A stretch of 64,000 nt of DNA from Atherix ibis. Taxonomy: Eukaryota; Arthropoda; Insecta; Diptera; Athericidae. The translations under genes and the position numbers were made by a program. The stretch spans positions 42,669,920 through 42,733,919 of the forward strand of contig OY282606.1 in assembly GCA_958298945.1 (NCBI GenBank). The letters run 5' to 3'. Positions within the stretch are counted from its first letter, which is position 1. Each line of letters begins with the position of its first letter. Shown here piece after piece: positions 46,471-59,139 of the stretch. Below the pieces are notes generated by a model. The model was not told the DNA's origin, did no database searches, and saw only the letters and a program-made list of their open reading frames with translations.

Positions 46471-48909
46471 AAAAAGACTGTCAGCGGGTTCCAGAATATT
46501 TTAATTTAAAGTTCTCGTTTGGTCTGTAAAAATGTATAGAAATATTTGTTTTTCTAGAAATTAAAAAAGCCTGACTATGGGAAGGAAATAATTTATTTCA
46601 TCAGAAAAAAATTATTTGCATTTACCATCTACAAAAAGGATTTACTCTCTAAGAAAACTCCATTTCATAATTAATTTCTGTAATCATAATTAAATTTTTT
46701 AATATTGCTATAATTTATTTTTCCATATTATATTTTCATTTAATTCAAATTAAATCAAAAAGAGAAATATCAAAACAAAGTAAATATTATTCAAATACAA
46801 TAGAAAAATATATATTATATACAATTGAAAAATTTAATATTAAACTATATCCTTTTTTTAAGAATGGAATAGAAAAACTCTTATAACCATGCGACTATAA
46901 GGATATTTAGTTGAAAAGTTTCAAATATTTTCTTTGTCCTTTTGAACTTTTCGTTTATTTTTTGTACTGTTTACAAAATAAAGTTCTAAAGGTATTAAGT
47001 TCAAAAGTTTTTAATTTAAAGTTTATATAAACGGCAAATTTATTTGTATTTTCTATTTTATAAAATGGACACGTTTAGCTATTAGGATGAATCAAATTTA
47101 TAAATTAAAGTGAGAAAAATGGAAAATATTATTATATAAAAAAAGAGAAACATATTTTATTCCATTTTCACATTTCTAATAGCAATATTTTTTTTTTGGT
47201 CAAATATCCTATATTTTTTAAGGATTTTTTTATATTATTTTAAAATTTATGTTTTCATGTTTTTAGTTCAAATAGCCTCATTTATATATAAATTTCTTGT
47301 TCTGTTCAAAATAATTTGAAAAGATAGTATTTAAGGATAAAAATAAATTATATCTATTAGATTGTACTGGTGCGAAAACTTTTTAGAATAATCCAAAGTG
47401 CCGTCTGTTATAAATAAAATGTAGATAATTTTTTAGGAAGATTAGAAAAAAAAAGTTAAAAACAAGTTGAAAAAATTATATCTGGAACTAGAAGGTCCTA
47501 TTTATCATTAGAAACATTCAAAATTACAGTTCATTTTATCAAAAATTTAGCCCAAAAATATTAATCATCATTTAAAAGTTTCCCTATAATAATTTTCCAC
47601 CTAAAAAACACACTCAAAAATGTAAATAACCATTTGGGGGGGAGTTGAACTGACAAAAGGAATAAATTAAATGAAAGTTCTGTTATTTTACTATTAAATT
47701 ACGTTAATTAATTTTGTAAACTTGCTACTCATAAAAATGATATAATTTGCATAAAGATATTGTTCTTTTCAAGGCCGAATGAACTCTTGAACAATGCCCC
47801 TTCATCTGATCCATGATAATACCCCCCATTATTTCGAGTCAGTCAATCATTTTGTCTTTAGAGAATTTACAGGATATGTCATTTTTCGATAAAAAGATAA
47901 TTAAGAGTAAACAAGATTTAATTAAATTTGAAAATTATTTTTGTTCTACTCGTATTTGTGTGGATGTTAATGAGTGTTTATTTCTAATTAAAAAAGTTAG
48001 GACTTGCCTTTTTCCAGTCTCTTGTGAAATGTTTTATTTATAAAAAAACTGAAGAAACGCTTTTTATATGAATATGTACGTATTTTCTGTGCATTCATTA
48101 AGACTATGTCAGGGGAAATCTTTATATAGCAGAAATTTTAGGAATATTTTCTAATTTTATGTTCTGAAAGGATATGAATTATAATAAATAATATTGTTTT
48201 ACAATATTGATTTTTTTTCTATGATTACATACTAAACCTCTGATGCTAATTTGTAATATTAATTTTAATACTACTAGTCTTCCTCCCATAGCTTTAATAT
48301 ATAAAAAATAATCTGTTTGTTATTACAAGACAGACTAACTGATAATTTTTTAAGATATACAGTGTATTGTCCTAAAAAAAATCGTTCCGGAAAGGTGACA
48401 TTAATTATTTTAATTATTTCCCCAATAGATTATACGATGTGTGGAAGAAAAGTTATAATGTGACTAGTATCATTAAGAGCAAAATGGCAACACTGCATAC
48501 TTCCCTCTACAGAAACTGTTCTCTGGTTCATTCCCTCAAATTTTGTGTTAAGCCTGGTGAATCCATGATTTAAACTTACAAGGGAAATATTCCTTATCAA
48601 AAGCAAACGTTTTTCGGTACCACAAAGCATTTTTTTGGGCTGAGAAGTAGTGAAAAATTAGCCTAGATCAGGGAGGTCTTCAACATAAAAAAAAACTAGT
48701 AATAATGTGAAACTATTAAGGACTTTTGCGCCTCCAAGACAAACTATCACCCAAGTTTTGAAAGTCTCAAGAAAGCCTTCTCCGCATAAAATCGGACATT
48801 GCAGAAACATGGATGATCTACAATAACAATACTCCCAATTATACTGCTTTGAATATTTTAACAGTACCAAAAATATATTCTTGCAAATATATTTTAATCT
48901 TCGGGAACA
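46471..48909. other. AT-rich intergenic sequence
   Basis: No supported feature. Confidence 0.5.
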
Positions 48910-48911
48910 TA

Positions 48912-49645
48912 CGAGGGTCATTCAACAAGTACTTAGCCTATAAAAGAAAAACGAAAATTTCGGAAAGGTGGCAATTTATTTTTCCACATAATCTCCTTCA
49001 AGCTTGATACACTTGGCCCAGCGATGCTCTAACTTTTTTAACCCGTCCAAGAAATATATTTTCTCGAGGGAAGCAAAATAGGCCTCCGTGGCGACGATGA
49101 CCTCCTCATTCGACGCAAATCTATTCCCGGCGAGTGATTTTTTCAGGTTTGGAAACAAAAAGTAGTCACAGGGGGCCAAATATGGAGAGTACGGTGGATA
49201 GGGCAGCAATTAGTAACGCAATTCGACCAATTTGGCCATGGCGACGGCGGAGTTTTCGCCTTCTTCGGAGCACGTTCGCCGGGTGAAGTCCACTGTTTCG
49301 ACTGTTCCTTGGTCTCTGGTGTGTACCAGTGAATCCATGTTTCGTCGACGGTCACGAAACGACGCAAGAACTCCGCTGGATTGCGCTGAAACAGCGCCAA
49401 ACACGTCGCCGATGTGGTCTCAAGGTTGCGCTTGTTTTCCGGTGTGATCAAACGCGGCACCCATCGCGCCGACAGCTTTCCCATGCCCAGTTCTTCGTGT
49501 AGAATATGATGCACCATTCCTACTGCGATGCCCACAGTCTCAGCTATCTCGTGAACCTTCAATCGACGGTCTGCCAACACGAGATCGTAGACTTTTTTAA
49601 CGTTTTCCTCCGTAGCAGCCGTTTTCGGGGCACCTGGGCGTGGCA
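48912..49645 (-). mobile_element. mariner truncated at its transposase start
   Basis: One TIR (cgagggtcattcaacaagta, 48912, after TA) is present. The opposite end and the first helix-turn-helix are missing: the element stops near 49645 against LINE sequence. Confidence 0.8.
48976..49645 (-). pseudogene. mariner transposase, N-terminus and second catalytic Asp missing
   Basis: The gene enters at GAPKTAATEENVKKVYDL, just after where an SGRP linker would be. LADRRLKVHEIAETVGIAVG, HILHEELGMGKLSARWVPR, NPAEFLRRFVTVDETWIHW (first Asp) and EQSKQWTSPGERAPKKAKT follow. The text then jumps into MAKLVELRY, deleting VFWD... and HQDN... with the second Asp, and shifts frame. LPYPPYSPYLAPCDYFLF keeps the third Asp. 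NRFASNEEVIVATEAYFASL and KCIKLEGDYVEK end at TAA 48976-48978. Related to, but distinct from, the 19-kb and 32-kb family. Confidence 0.85.
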
Positions 49646-50440
49646 GGACGTATCTCTGCTACTGGGACTATAAATGGAGCCACTGTAGACTTTCCAGGTA
49701 GGATTTTCCTCTATAGCTTAAGTTTATTCACACCTAGAAATTCGTGGCAACACTAAAGTCCAAAAATGTATTATGAGGGGTCCTCCTCTGGAACGATGAC
49801 AAGAGTTCGCAATGGTTTTTAATGACAACCCAAGTTTCCGAAGAATACATTAGGATTGACAAAACTAGTATCCTGAACTGGACTAAAATTGGTCAGCAGC
49901 CATGTGCTGATTTGTTTCTCTATGATGTTATCTTACCTTAAATAAGAAAATGATTTAACTCTTTCGAAGCTTTATTCTTCTATGTGTATGTGACTCTTGC
50001 TAATTGATCTTATCTTTAATGCCGACGTTGCTAGCATGTACTTTTATTTTGCATTCATTTATGTGTAGTGCAAGATTATCGCCTCCTGATCAATCTTGAT
50101 GAACGCCTCTCGTACAGTATTCTGACCAACATTGCCGTATGCTTAAATCTGGGTTGACTTAATGAAGATAGATTCTTACTTCTGAATCATCGATCAAATT
50201 TTTGGCAGCATCCGGTTAAAGAGAGAGAACGAAATTGCGTCTCCTTATCGGATACCATTGGTGATGCTAAATGTGTCCAAAAGTAATTCGGCTGTTTTTA
50301 CACTCCCTCCCACACTAGTTATGGTCAGCCTAGTCAGTCTAACCAATTTTTCTAAGATGTCGAACTATATCATGGATGCATAGAGTTTTATGCTGACTGT
50401 GGTATCATAGTTGCTTTAAAGTTTTGTTACCAGATGATGC
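49646..50440 (-). pseudogene. LINE RT remnant
   Basis: From the right on the minus strand: NWLD-LG...V-EGVKQPN, then a block DAISF/LSLFNRMLPK-like near 50240 corresponding to GDxLSCxLFNLxLxK. Near 49795-49880 there is nucleotide similarity to 28889 and 14475 (agttcgcaatggtttttaat). Near 49660-49690 KVYSGSIYS is the family C-terminal motif, also seen at 61.1 kb. Heavily decayed; the mariner at 48.9 kb lies against its 3' side. Confidence 0.55.
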
Positions 50441-52489
50441 ATATATTATATAAAGTTTTAGCTTTAGAAATAAGAATCAATTAAATGATTTTATATCTAT
50501 GCAGTCAATATTTACACATAGCTATACTATGAAATTCTTAAAGTTGAACTTCCGCAAAAAGCATCATAAAATTTTAACATTACCTGTTCCACACAAACAG
50601 AGACGGAAACTTGGCAATTTTACTTGGCTTATAATGATAAAAGCAAGGATATGTATGGAAATTACCACTTCCTTTTTTAATATTTCAGGAAATAATATAA
50701 CGTTTAAACTGTAATTTATTTTGATATGCCATATATACTATGTATTACAGAAAATAATATAATTTTTGGATTTATAAAGATTTTCACCTAGAAAATTTGT
50801 TATTATCAGAGTGGCCTCATAATTTTGCCTCCAGTAAATGCCATCATTTTTTGTATAAAATTTACATTTATAAATTTAAAAAATTTGAGCAAATAATAAT
50901 TTGTATATACCATATTTTTTCAATAACTATCAAACCAAATATGTATTCTCTAATATACAAAAAAAATTTCATAGTTCAAAAAATTTTTTGTATAACATCA
51001 ATAAAATAATAATATTTCTTAAGCTTACGTATATATTAACATAATCCCATTGATTGGCAACGACTTTTGGTATTTATCAAAGTTTAAAAAAAATAAATTC
51101 AAAAGGGTAATTTTTCCATTTATAAATTTAAAATTGTTTTCAGCTTTTAAGTTGTAAGAAAAAAATCATCCTCAAAAATTCTTCGATGATAATCTACATT
51201 ATTTTCAAACTTATAAGATATGAAGTGTGACAGAAAAATATTACCTTAGAAATGATACTCAAAAGAATTAGGAGTACACATTTATCCGTTGGGCATTTTC
51301 TTGGGAATAAATTATTTTTTTATTATATGCAAATACGAGTACAAACGTTAGTCACATGTCAAAGTTTCCGTAGAATATATAAAAAAATACATCTTTTTAA
51401 AAGAAACATTCACATCATCAGCATTTTTCTTTTGTCCAATTTTTTATCATTCAATAAGGAATGCAAGGATGTTCATATGTGTACAAATTTATAAAATATG
51501 CTTCCTAAAAAGAAGCCACAAAATAAAAGAAATCCAACCAAGAGAATTTAAAAAAAATCCTTGAAAAAAGATGCTCGTGGTAATACGTGACATGTTTGGT
51601 AAAATAAGAAAATTTTGACAATATAAACATATGCGTGCATATGTATAACAAACGTTTATATATTAACATGTGTTTTGTAAAAAGGAAAAAAATTTCATAT
51701 ATGTATGGAAATAGAAAAAATTACTTAACAAATAGAGCAAAAGTGTAGCAACGCTTATGAGTTGACTGATGAGTAGGAATGTTGAATTTGAATATTCCAA
51801 ATGCTATTTGGCTTTTTATAAATTTCAAAAAATTCTGCCAAAAATATAGAACGCACTTTATCAGTAATATTTCTAGATATTGGGAAAATATCAACATTTA
51901 TTCCACCAAATGGAACAACATTTAACATCATTGCGGATGTAATCAACTGACAAGTGCAAGGATCATCTCCACCTTACACACTTTCCTCGATATAGGTCCC
52001 GTCTACTTCCTTCCATTCATTCCTCGATGTAGGCCCATTTTATTTTACGATTTCTAAATGACAACTATCTATTGATTGATCTGCCATAAATATGTGTATC
52101 TATCGATTGCACAAGATGCTCCTGTCAGAATATCTCAACTTTGATGGGATAAGAAATTGTAAATGCCTTAGCTTATTTTGTGTATTTAAACCAACAACAA
52201 AAAAAATTATTGATTTCTAACTAAGATTTTTTATTAATTTCCTTTTTTTCATTTCTTCTCTTTTCATTTTGATGGAGAAACATTTTCTGATTGACGGATA
52301 AATATTAAATATTTGTCATTAGTTTCTTTCAAATTTCATATCAAACGAATCCGCTTGACAGAATGGATATTTGAAATTTTATTTAATTTAAAGATAAAAT
52401 GTCAGTTCATTTTAGGATTTTTTTTAATTATTTTTATTAAAATTTTAGTAAAATGTTAAAAATATTTTTTTATTATTTAAAGGAAGTTA
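50441..52489. other. AT-rich intergenic sequence
   Basis: No supported feature. Confidence 0.5.
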
Positions 52490-52496
52490 GATTCCT

Positions 52497-53317
52497 CTAG
52501 AAAATCTTTAGGTTATTGTCTCTTAAGTCTCCGATGAGTGATTCCGGGGAGGGCTGATGATAGGGTAAACGGGAGTGAAACTTTTGATAGAGGGAAATGC
52601 ACAGGTCATGAACAAAGGGAACATTTAGGTCACTATGTATTACGGTGTTACGCACGTAAAAGGGGGCATCAACAATTTTACGGAGGATTTTGGATTGTAA
52701 GGGATGGACGCGATAGGAATTGGAACGTTTCGTTGAACCCCAAAGTTCAATGCCATATGTCCAAATTGGTTTTATAATTGTATTGTAGAATAGAAGTTTA
52801 GTTTTAATTGTTAGTTTCGAGGGTTTGCCGAGTAGTCTAAGAAGTTGTAGGTAACGTCTGTTAGCTTCAGCCATTTTTAACCCACATACTTCCAAGTTAG
52901 TTTCTTGTCCAGGTAAAGTCCCAAATAACGCACTTTATCATATTGCGGTATCATGTTGCTATTGAGGTATAAAGGGATAGGTTTACCTTGACAAAGAGTG
53001 AAAGTAATGTGAGCACTCTTCTGTTCATTTACCTTCACTCTCCATCTCTTAAACCAAGATTGATTTTATGTGTATAAATATTATATAAGATGGGACCAAC
53101 GATACTGCTTTGTGGGACTCAGGCGAGAATAGGATATATTTCCGAGGATTCTGAGTTAATTGCAACTTGGAAATGTCGTTGGATGATTTATGATAAGGTA
53201 GTAAGTTGAAGGAAGAAAGCTCTTGAGCTTTAAAAGGAGTCCAGGATGGCACAGACGATCAAAAGCTTGGCAGATATCTAGAAATACACCTGGGCAATAC
53301 TCTTTTCTCTCAAGAGC
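52497..53317 (-). pseudogene. jockey-like LINE ORF2, RT and C-terminal part
   Basis: From the mariner edge: ALERKEYCPGVFLDICQAFD (catalytic block A with FLD), RLCHPGLLLKLKSFLP, then a degraded GVPQGS region. A deletion near 53065 removes YADD. WRVKVNEQKS-HITFTLCQGK, KVRYLGLYLDKKLTW, LGKPSKLTIKTKLLFYN, KPIWTYGIELWGSTKRSNSY, KILRKIVDAPFYVRNTVIH and FVHDLCISLYQKFHSRLPYH follow, ending at the stop near 52497. The C-terminal 132 codons form one clean frame. Confidence 0.75.
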
Positions 53318-54590
53318 TCGGCTGAAAAGTTTATAAGGTAACACAGTAAAAAATATTTTTTTGCAAAATTCATTTTTATTATTTAACATAGTTGCCTTCG
53401 AGGGCGATACAGCGATTATAGCAATCTTCCAACTTCTCGATACCATTTTTATAGTACTCTTTCGGTTTTGCCTCAAAATAGGGCTCAGTTTCGGCAATCA
53501 CTTCATCATCGGTCTTAAATTTCTTGCCAGCGAGCATTCTCTTGAGGTCTGCAAACAGGAAAAAGCCGCTGGGGGCCAGATCTGGAGAATACGGTGGATG
53601 GGGAAGCAATTCGTAGCCCAATTCATTGAGTTTGACCATCGTTTTCATCGACTTGTGACACGGTGCATTGTCTTGGTGAAACAACACTTTTTTCTTCTTC
53701 AAATGAGGCCGTTTCTTAGCGATTTCTTTCTTCAAACGATCCAATAACGCTATATAATAGTCGCTGTTGATCGTTTGTCCCTTCTGGAGATAGTCAATGA
53801 ATATTATACCATGCGCATCCCAAAATACAGACGCCATCACCTTGCCAGCCGACTGTTGCGTCTTTCCACGCTTTGGATTCGGTTGGTCGCTCGCTCTCCA
53901 CTCTGCCGACTGCCGATTGGACTCTGGAGTGTAGTGACGGAGCCATGTTTCATCCATTGTCACATATCGACGCAAAAATTCGGGTTTATTGCGCTTGAAC
54001 AGCTCCAAACACTGCTCAGAATCATCAACACGTTGTTGTTTTTGGTCCACAGTGAGCTCACGCGGCACCTACTTTGCACACAGCTTTCGCATGCCCAAAT
54101 ATTCATGCACGATATGTCCAACAGGCTCTTTCGATATCTTCAGAGTCTCAGCTATCTCGCTCAACTTCACTTTACGGTCATTTAAAATTATTTTGTGGAT
54201 TTTTTTGATGTTTTCTGCCGTAACCACCTCTTTTGGGCGTCCACTGCGTTCTGCATCAACTGTGCTCGTACGACCAGTTCGAAATTGACGAAACCAATAT
54301 TCCACAGTTGAAATAGCTGGAGCAGAGTCCGGATAACGTTTGTCAAACCATGCTTTGGTTTCCACTGTATTTTTTTTCATCAAAAAGCAATGCTTTATGA
54401 ATACACGAAATTCGTTTTTATCCATTTTTTTTTCAATAACAAAAGTTGCTTCACTCAAAATGCTATATCTCACGAACTAATCGACCGATTGCTGTCAAAT
54501 TTTGACAGGAATCATTTGAAGGATGGTGCTTTGTGTACCTCTTAAAAATCTACTTTAAATTAACGTCAAGCTTATAAACTTTTCAGCCGA
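53318..54590 (-). mobile_element. irritans-subfamily mariner with 20-bp identical TIRs
   Basis: tcggctgaaaagtttataag at 53318-53337 has an exact inverse at 54571-54590. The expected TA flanks are absent (GC on the left, AT on the right), so the outermost bases of both ends and some LINE sequence were lost. Confidence 0.9.
53379..54425 (-). pseudogene. irritans-type (Himar1-like) mariner transposase, third Asp mutated
   Basis: It starts at ATG 54425 (MDKNEFRVFIKHCFLMKKNT), at the position expected for the irritans subfamily; the in-frame Met at 54473 is upstream of homology. STVEYWFRQFRTGRTSTVDA and ERSGRPKEVV lead to the second helix-turn-helix (LSEIAETLKISKEPVGHIVH). TAG replaces Trp in KLCAK-VPREL at about 54069. 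RRYVTMDETWLRHYTPES carries the first Asp. VFWDAHGIIFIDYLQKGQTI and VLFHQDNAPCH (second Asp) follow. PDLAPSGFFLF stands where the family reads PSDFFLF, so the third Asp is Gly. IALEGNYVK ends at 53379. One stop and one catalytic change across 348 codons make it the least damaged transposase here. Confidence 0.93.
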
Positions 54591-55490
54591 ATGCGATGGC
54601 AGAATACGAAATGTTATTAAATCATAACTAGGAGCTTTTTTATTGGGAAGGCGCAGAATTGTAGATTTAATTTCCGAGGGCTTAAAATTTTTGGGAGGAA
54701 GACTTTTAGGGACTGGGAACATTAGTTCTTCGATGATTTTGTTAGTATGCAATTTGTCTTCTACACATACCATATATCATCATGTGGAGCAAAAGTATTA
54801 ACCAAATGTTTAGCAAATACTTCGGCTTTTTCTTTGACTGTTTTTGACCAGTTACTGTCATTTTGTTTCAGTGGGTGTGATGTTGTTTTGTACGACAGTA
54901 TTCGTCTAGTGGCTTCCCATAAAGAAATATTGTCACTAAGCGATTTTGTATAAGTTTCATGCCGTTCATTATAGTGCTTACTAATTTCCATTTTTAGTTC
55001 ACGTTGTAGTCGGTTAAGTTTCTGTGTGTAGCTAGGCATTCGTACGCGTTGCCATTGCATTCTCATTTTTCTTATTTCGTTAATTAAAGTCCGCATTTTA
55101 GTTGGTAAATTTTGTTTTTGTGGTTGTGTCGTATTGTACGAGATATGAGCGGTTGTGACTGCATATTGTATATATATAGTGATGTCATTTACAGCATCAT
55201 TAATGTTATTTGCTGTTTTTAACGTTCGGTTTAAGTCAGTCTGTTGGTCTAATTTGTTTCTAAATCTGTTCCAGTCTATTTTGCCATTTATCAGCCTAGG
55301 ATGAAGAGTCTGTAAGATTGGCTTGTAAGGAGAACAGTACTATGATCAGAGTTTAAATCAAAAAGAGTTTCAATACTAGAATTCATGGTAATTGAAAGAG
55401 TGCTAATGAAGTAATCGAGGATATAAGGTCGTTTTAAAACAGATATTGGCCAGTATGTTGGATTTGGAGGGGAAAAATATTTTTATAAAA
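54591..55490 (-). pseudogene. jockey-like LINE ORF2, endonuclease end and linker
   Basis: Near 55460-55330: VLKRPYILDYFISTLSI, ETLFDLNSDHSTVLLT, the end of an APE-type endonuclease with the catalytic SDH motif. The linker MRTLINEIRKMRMQWQRVRM, LNRLQRELKMEISKHY and SLSDNISLWEATRRILSYKT follows. NWSKTVKEKAEVFAKHLVNT, PPKNFKPSEIKSTILRLPNK and KAPSYDLITFRIL then lead into RT and stop at the mariner. There are a few frameshifts. The N-terminal part of the endonuclease is absent. Confidence 0.72.
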
Positions 55491-56340
55491 TTAAAAGAAT
55501 TTTTCGTATTTAGAGAAGTTCCTTCTTGATGCATGACTGCATTTTATAGTAATTTTCTAAAATCGTTCAGCGGAAAATGTAAACTAGCCGTATAGGTATT
55601 GTGGATTTTATTCTAAAAGAATAACACAATTATGACTCTATTTTTTTTTGTACAATAAAAAAATAATTAATAAGCAAAGGTAAGTTAAATCAGCGGCCAA
55701 TCGAAATATCCGACTAGTTAGTGAAGCAGAGCGGACATCCTCGGTGGACTGTGTCTTAATTAAAACTGGCAGAAAAGCTATTATCTCTATAAGTCCCTTT
55801 TAACCTAAAATATTTTTTCCTTTTTAACATTCTTTTGGAAACATGAAGACCTTCTACAAGTGTCCTAATTACAAGTAAGAAAAAATAAAAGAACAATTTT
55901 ACTTGGTAGGTTATATCGGTACAACCTTCCTCGATATCGGGATTATACTTCCTTATATGTTTTTCCGCTATCACTGATGCTGGTTTTTTTTCAGACTAGT
56001 AGGTAGGTAACTTTTTCCAAATTTTCATAACAGGTCTATCAGCAAGCAATGGAATAAGTCTCTCTGACTCATCCGTTTAATGGTGGTTTGTTGCCTTATC
56101 CCATTTTGTAACCCTTTTTTATGCGGTCATGACACTGGTTCCATATGGTTTTCGGTAATTGTTCCATATGGTTTTTGCTTTAGAATCTTGGATTGTATAA
56201 TTTGCCGAGGACGGAAAATTTTAATAGGCTATTTTGTCATGGAAATTAAGAATTTCCTTTTTTACAATTATTTTATTACTTTCCCTTATTATTTTTATGT
56301 TTGCCTTGGGATAGTTATATATATTATTTAACGTGATTTA
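55491..56340. other. intergenic sequence, nothing recognised
   Basis: No supported feature. Confidence 0.5.
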
Positions 56341-56344
56341 GTTG

Positions 56345-57590
56345 TCTTTCACGTAAAACCACGAGCCGCCTACGACTATATGGATTGAGTTACGCTCAAT
56401 CAATCCACCACCATTACTGACACTTAACAGTTAGTAATCAGTTAACTCCCACCTGCGATCCGACGACCGCACCCGCGATATAAGTATCAACCACAGCCAC
56501 CATGTTGCTCCCAAATGGCGCCTCACGATAATCGGGCATAGTGTGTTAACCATGGGGCACCCCGATTCCCGTGGTACCAATTTTTATTTTAAAACTACTT
56601 CGGTTTGTACTCCGCTCATTGAGCTACGGTAAGGAATCTTGTTAATTCCTAGGCATCGCTAAGCCAGCTCAGGTACGCGGGTTCGTCAAGACCCGAAAGT
56701 AGAACCGGAATCAACCTTGGTCTTTCACCCGGTTGTAGCCACCCTGAGTGTCATGCACACACCATTCTCGCTCTTCCATCAAATAGTGTCACGGTAAATC
56801 TATTAAGGCATTCACACCTCTCTCACACACCCAACACGCCACTCACATCCACACCCTCATCATTCACCAAGATTCCACATGCACCTAAGTCACGCAAATC
56901 CCCGTACAGGCCACACGCAATGAGAAGGTGCTTGGCACTCTCCTCCGCCGCCCCACAAGGGCAACAAGCTCCGCAACTAGACCACGTCTGAGTAAATACC
57001 CAAGGTACAGACCAAATTCAGAACCATATGCAGATGTTAAGCACACATCCGAAATGAGCATGTGCGTCCATCTGCCATTCAAACTCTCATCCCATCGACG
57101 TTGCCAAATTTCATACATTCTGTTCAGGACGAGTACATGCCACTGAACCTCTTCATTCGTAACTGGACAACCGTAGATGGTAGTGGATGCTTCCATGCAG
57201 CACCTCCAGGTCCCATGGAAATTCTCCCATGAGAACCTGCATTGCCTCGGTTGACACGGTTCTACATACATTCAAACATGCATACAAAGTTAGACACTGG
57301 ACTTTATGCCCACCCTTGCATACTGGTGGCGCATAATGTCAGCCCACACACGACGCATACATTGCACACGGAACAAACACACTCTTGTACAGGACTTTCA
57401 CCGCTCTGGATCGAAGTCCCCATTCTTTGGGAAGTATTCGCATCAGCATGCCAACCAAACCAACCACGGGCCCCCTTAGATGTTGTGAGGTCGAAAGTTC
57501 AACCTCTCTCCAACCTTTACTCCAAGGTACCGTACTTCCCGCGCGTATCGGACTTCGACCGCTTCTAAGCGAATATTTGGCGGCCTTGTG
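56345..57590 (-). pseudogene. R1-like LINE, C-terminal part and 3' UTR
   Basis: Entering near 57575: EAVEVRYAREVRYLGVKVGE then RLNFRP (the thumb YLGV motif), and in the next frame LMRILPKEWGLRSRAVKVLY, KSVFVPCAMY. FHGTWRCCMEASTTIYGCPV, MYEIWQRRWDESLNGRW and SDVCLTSAYGSEFGLYLGYL follow. Near 56990-56890 CGACCPCGAAEESAKHLLIA and CGLYGD form the terminal CxxC...H...C zinc knuckle. The rest, to about 56345, is GC-richer 3' UTR. It is a different R1-like family from the one at 4.6-6.4 kb, 5'-truncated with several frameshifts. Confidence 0.75.
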
Positions 57591-57613
57591 ATAGGAAAGA
57601 TATTCATCGTTCA

Positions 57614-57785
57614 TTATTTTAAGAATTCTTTTTGTCTGTAATAATCAGGACAATTTTTGTTTGTAGCATGATAACTTCTGCCACAATTAGCACATTTTTT
57701 CTTCTCTTCGCAGTTATTACCATGCCTTTTTGCCTCCTTACTAACGGCAACATTTTGAATTACGTCGGGTTCCCGGTCACGCTGG
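57614..57785 (-). pseudogene. jockey-type ORF1 zinc-knuckle fragment
   Basis: The minus strand reads DVIQNVAVSKEAKRHGNNC, EEKKKCANCGRSYHATNKNC, PDYYRQKEFLK and TAA. CxxCxxxxHxxxxxC is the CCHC-type knuckle that jockey-like ORF1 (gag-like, RNA-binding) proteins carry, usually as a series; only the last is left. It lies 24 bp from the R1-like fragment but belongs to another element. Confidence 0.65.
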
Positions 57786-57790
57786 TATCC

Positions 57791-59130
57791 CCGGTATTAA
57801 ACGGGCTGATCAGGTTGTCCAGATATTTATAAAATTTCGTATTACATTTTTTGCATTTATCTCTGACTTATCACATTAATCTTATACAAAAAAAACATCT
57901 CTTTTCAGTTTTACAAAATAATCCATGAGACTGGCATTACGAAGATATTATTATTTATATAGAATTTTTCATTTTGCTCAAATTAAAATTAAAATATTTT
58001 ATACAAACTATATCAACAAAATAAAAATTAGAATTTCTTGTGTAGAGTTTTCTTTTTTAAATTACTGGATTTCAGCTAGAAAGAATTCCAAGGTCTATTT
58101 CCCATAAGAGTTAATATTTTTGTTTCTAATAAAGGTGAGAATATTTTATAACCATTTTTTCTTCTTTTTTTTAATAAAAAAATGTTTGCCCAAAAAATTC
58201 ACCAATAGACATTTTATTTTATTTGAATAACTTGTAAATATGTTGAAATATTTGTGAATAACCTTTACTCATCTGACACTTATTAAAAAGTAATACAAAC
58301 ATTTTCTTACTTTATACACTTTTCTAGGTGTTATTTATTATCAAAATACAATATTGTGTGTGAAATAAACACTACAACAAAATTCTTTAATCATAGTTTG
58401 GCAACAAAATATTCACACAGTTGATAAATATGAAAACATCCGTCAGCTATCTATTTATAGAACCTCAAAACGAATTTAAGATTTATGGTAATTTTATGCA
58501 CACATATTTCTAGCCTATACTTGGGAACATCTGAACATAATTTTCACTAAAATTGTCGGTTCACATATGTACGTATACTATGCAGGATGACATATTGACT
58601 ATGTCAGTAAATTTAACAATATTGCGTATAACGATTCCCATTATATTTTGAAATAGTTTACAGAATTTAATTTTTAACGCAAAAGTTGATGAAAATTATA
58701 AAACTTTTTCTTTAGTACTGAAATTATTACGTTAAAATGAGATGTTGTCATCTTCTTTCGTACAAAAAAAAAAACTCACACAAAAAATTAGGGTATAAAA
58801 AAGCTCATACAAAAAATTAGGTAAGATTATATGTTTTATACAGTTTTACTATGAAAGAATTCCTATCTTATTGCATATAGGTATTAAAAATATTATCTAA
58901 AATTCTAATGATAGCATTAAATAGAAATATCCGAAAAATCTTTCAAACGCGAATGCAACTATTATCAACAAATTTGATAGTAAGGAAATCCGATTATCCT
59001 CAACTAAAGAAAATAAGAATATGATAAGCCATAACTAAAGTGCCAAAAAAAAGTTCCTAAATTTGATCTAATAACTGGCCAGATCATGATGCAGTCTAAC
59101 CTAGGCTTCAGTTTATTATTAATGCTTGCT
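57791..59130. other. AT-rich intergenic sequence
   Basis: No coding block. A 22-bp motif (ctcacacaaaaaattagg) is doubled near 58776-58820. Confidence 0.5.
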
Positions 59131-59139
59131 TTAAGTTAA

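Larger units (their letters stand above)
52490..55490 (-). mobile_element. jockey-like LINE split by an irritans-type mariner
   Basis: Endonuclease end, linker and RT start lie at 55490-54591. RT remainder and C-terminus lie at 53317-52497. Both are on the minus strand and in protein order around the mariner at 53318-54590. Confidence 0.75.

Noticed and set aside
50499..51494. Three + frames of 70-80 codons
   Set aside because: Rich in Lys, Ile, Asn and Phe as expected from random AT-rich sequence; no domain or neighbour support.
52538..52777. 79-codon + frame
   Set aside because: Antisense to the C-terminal part of the jockey-like ORF2.
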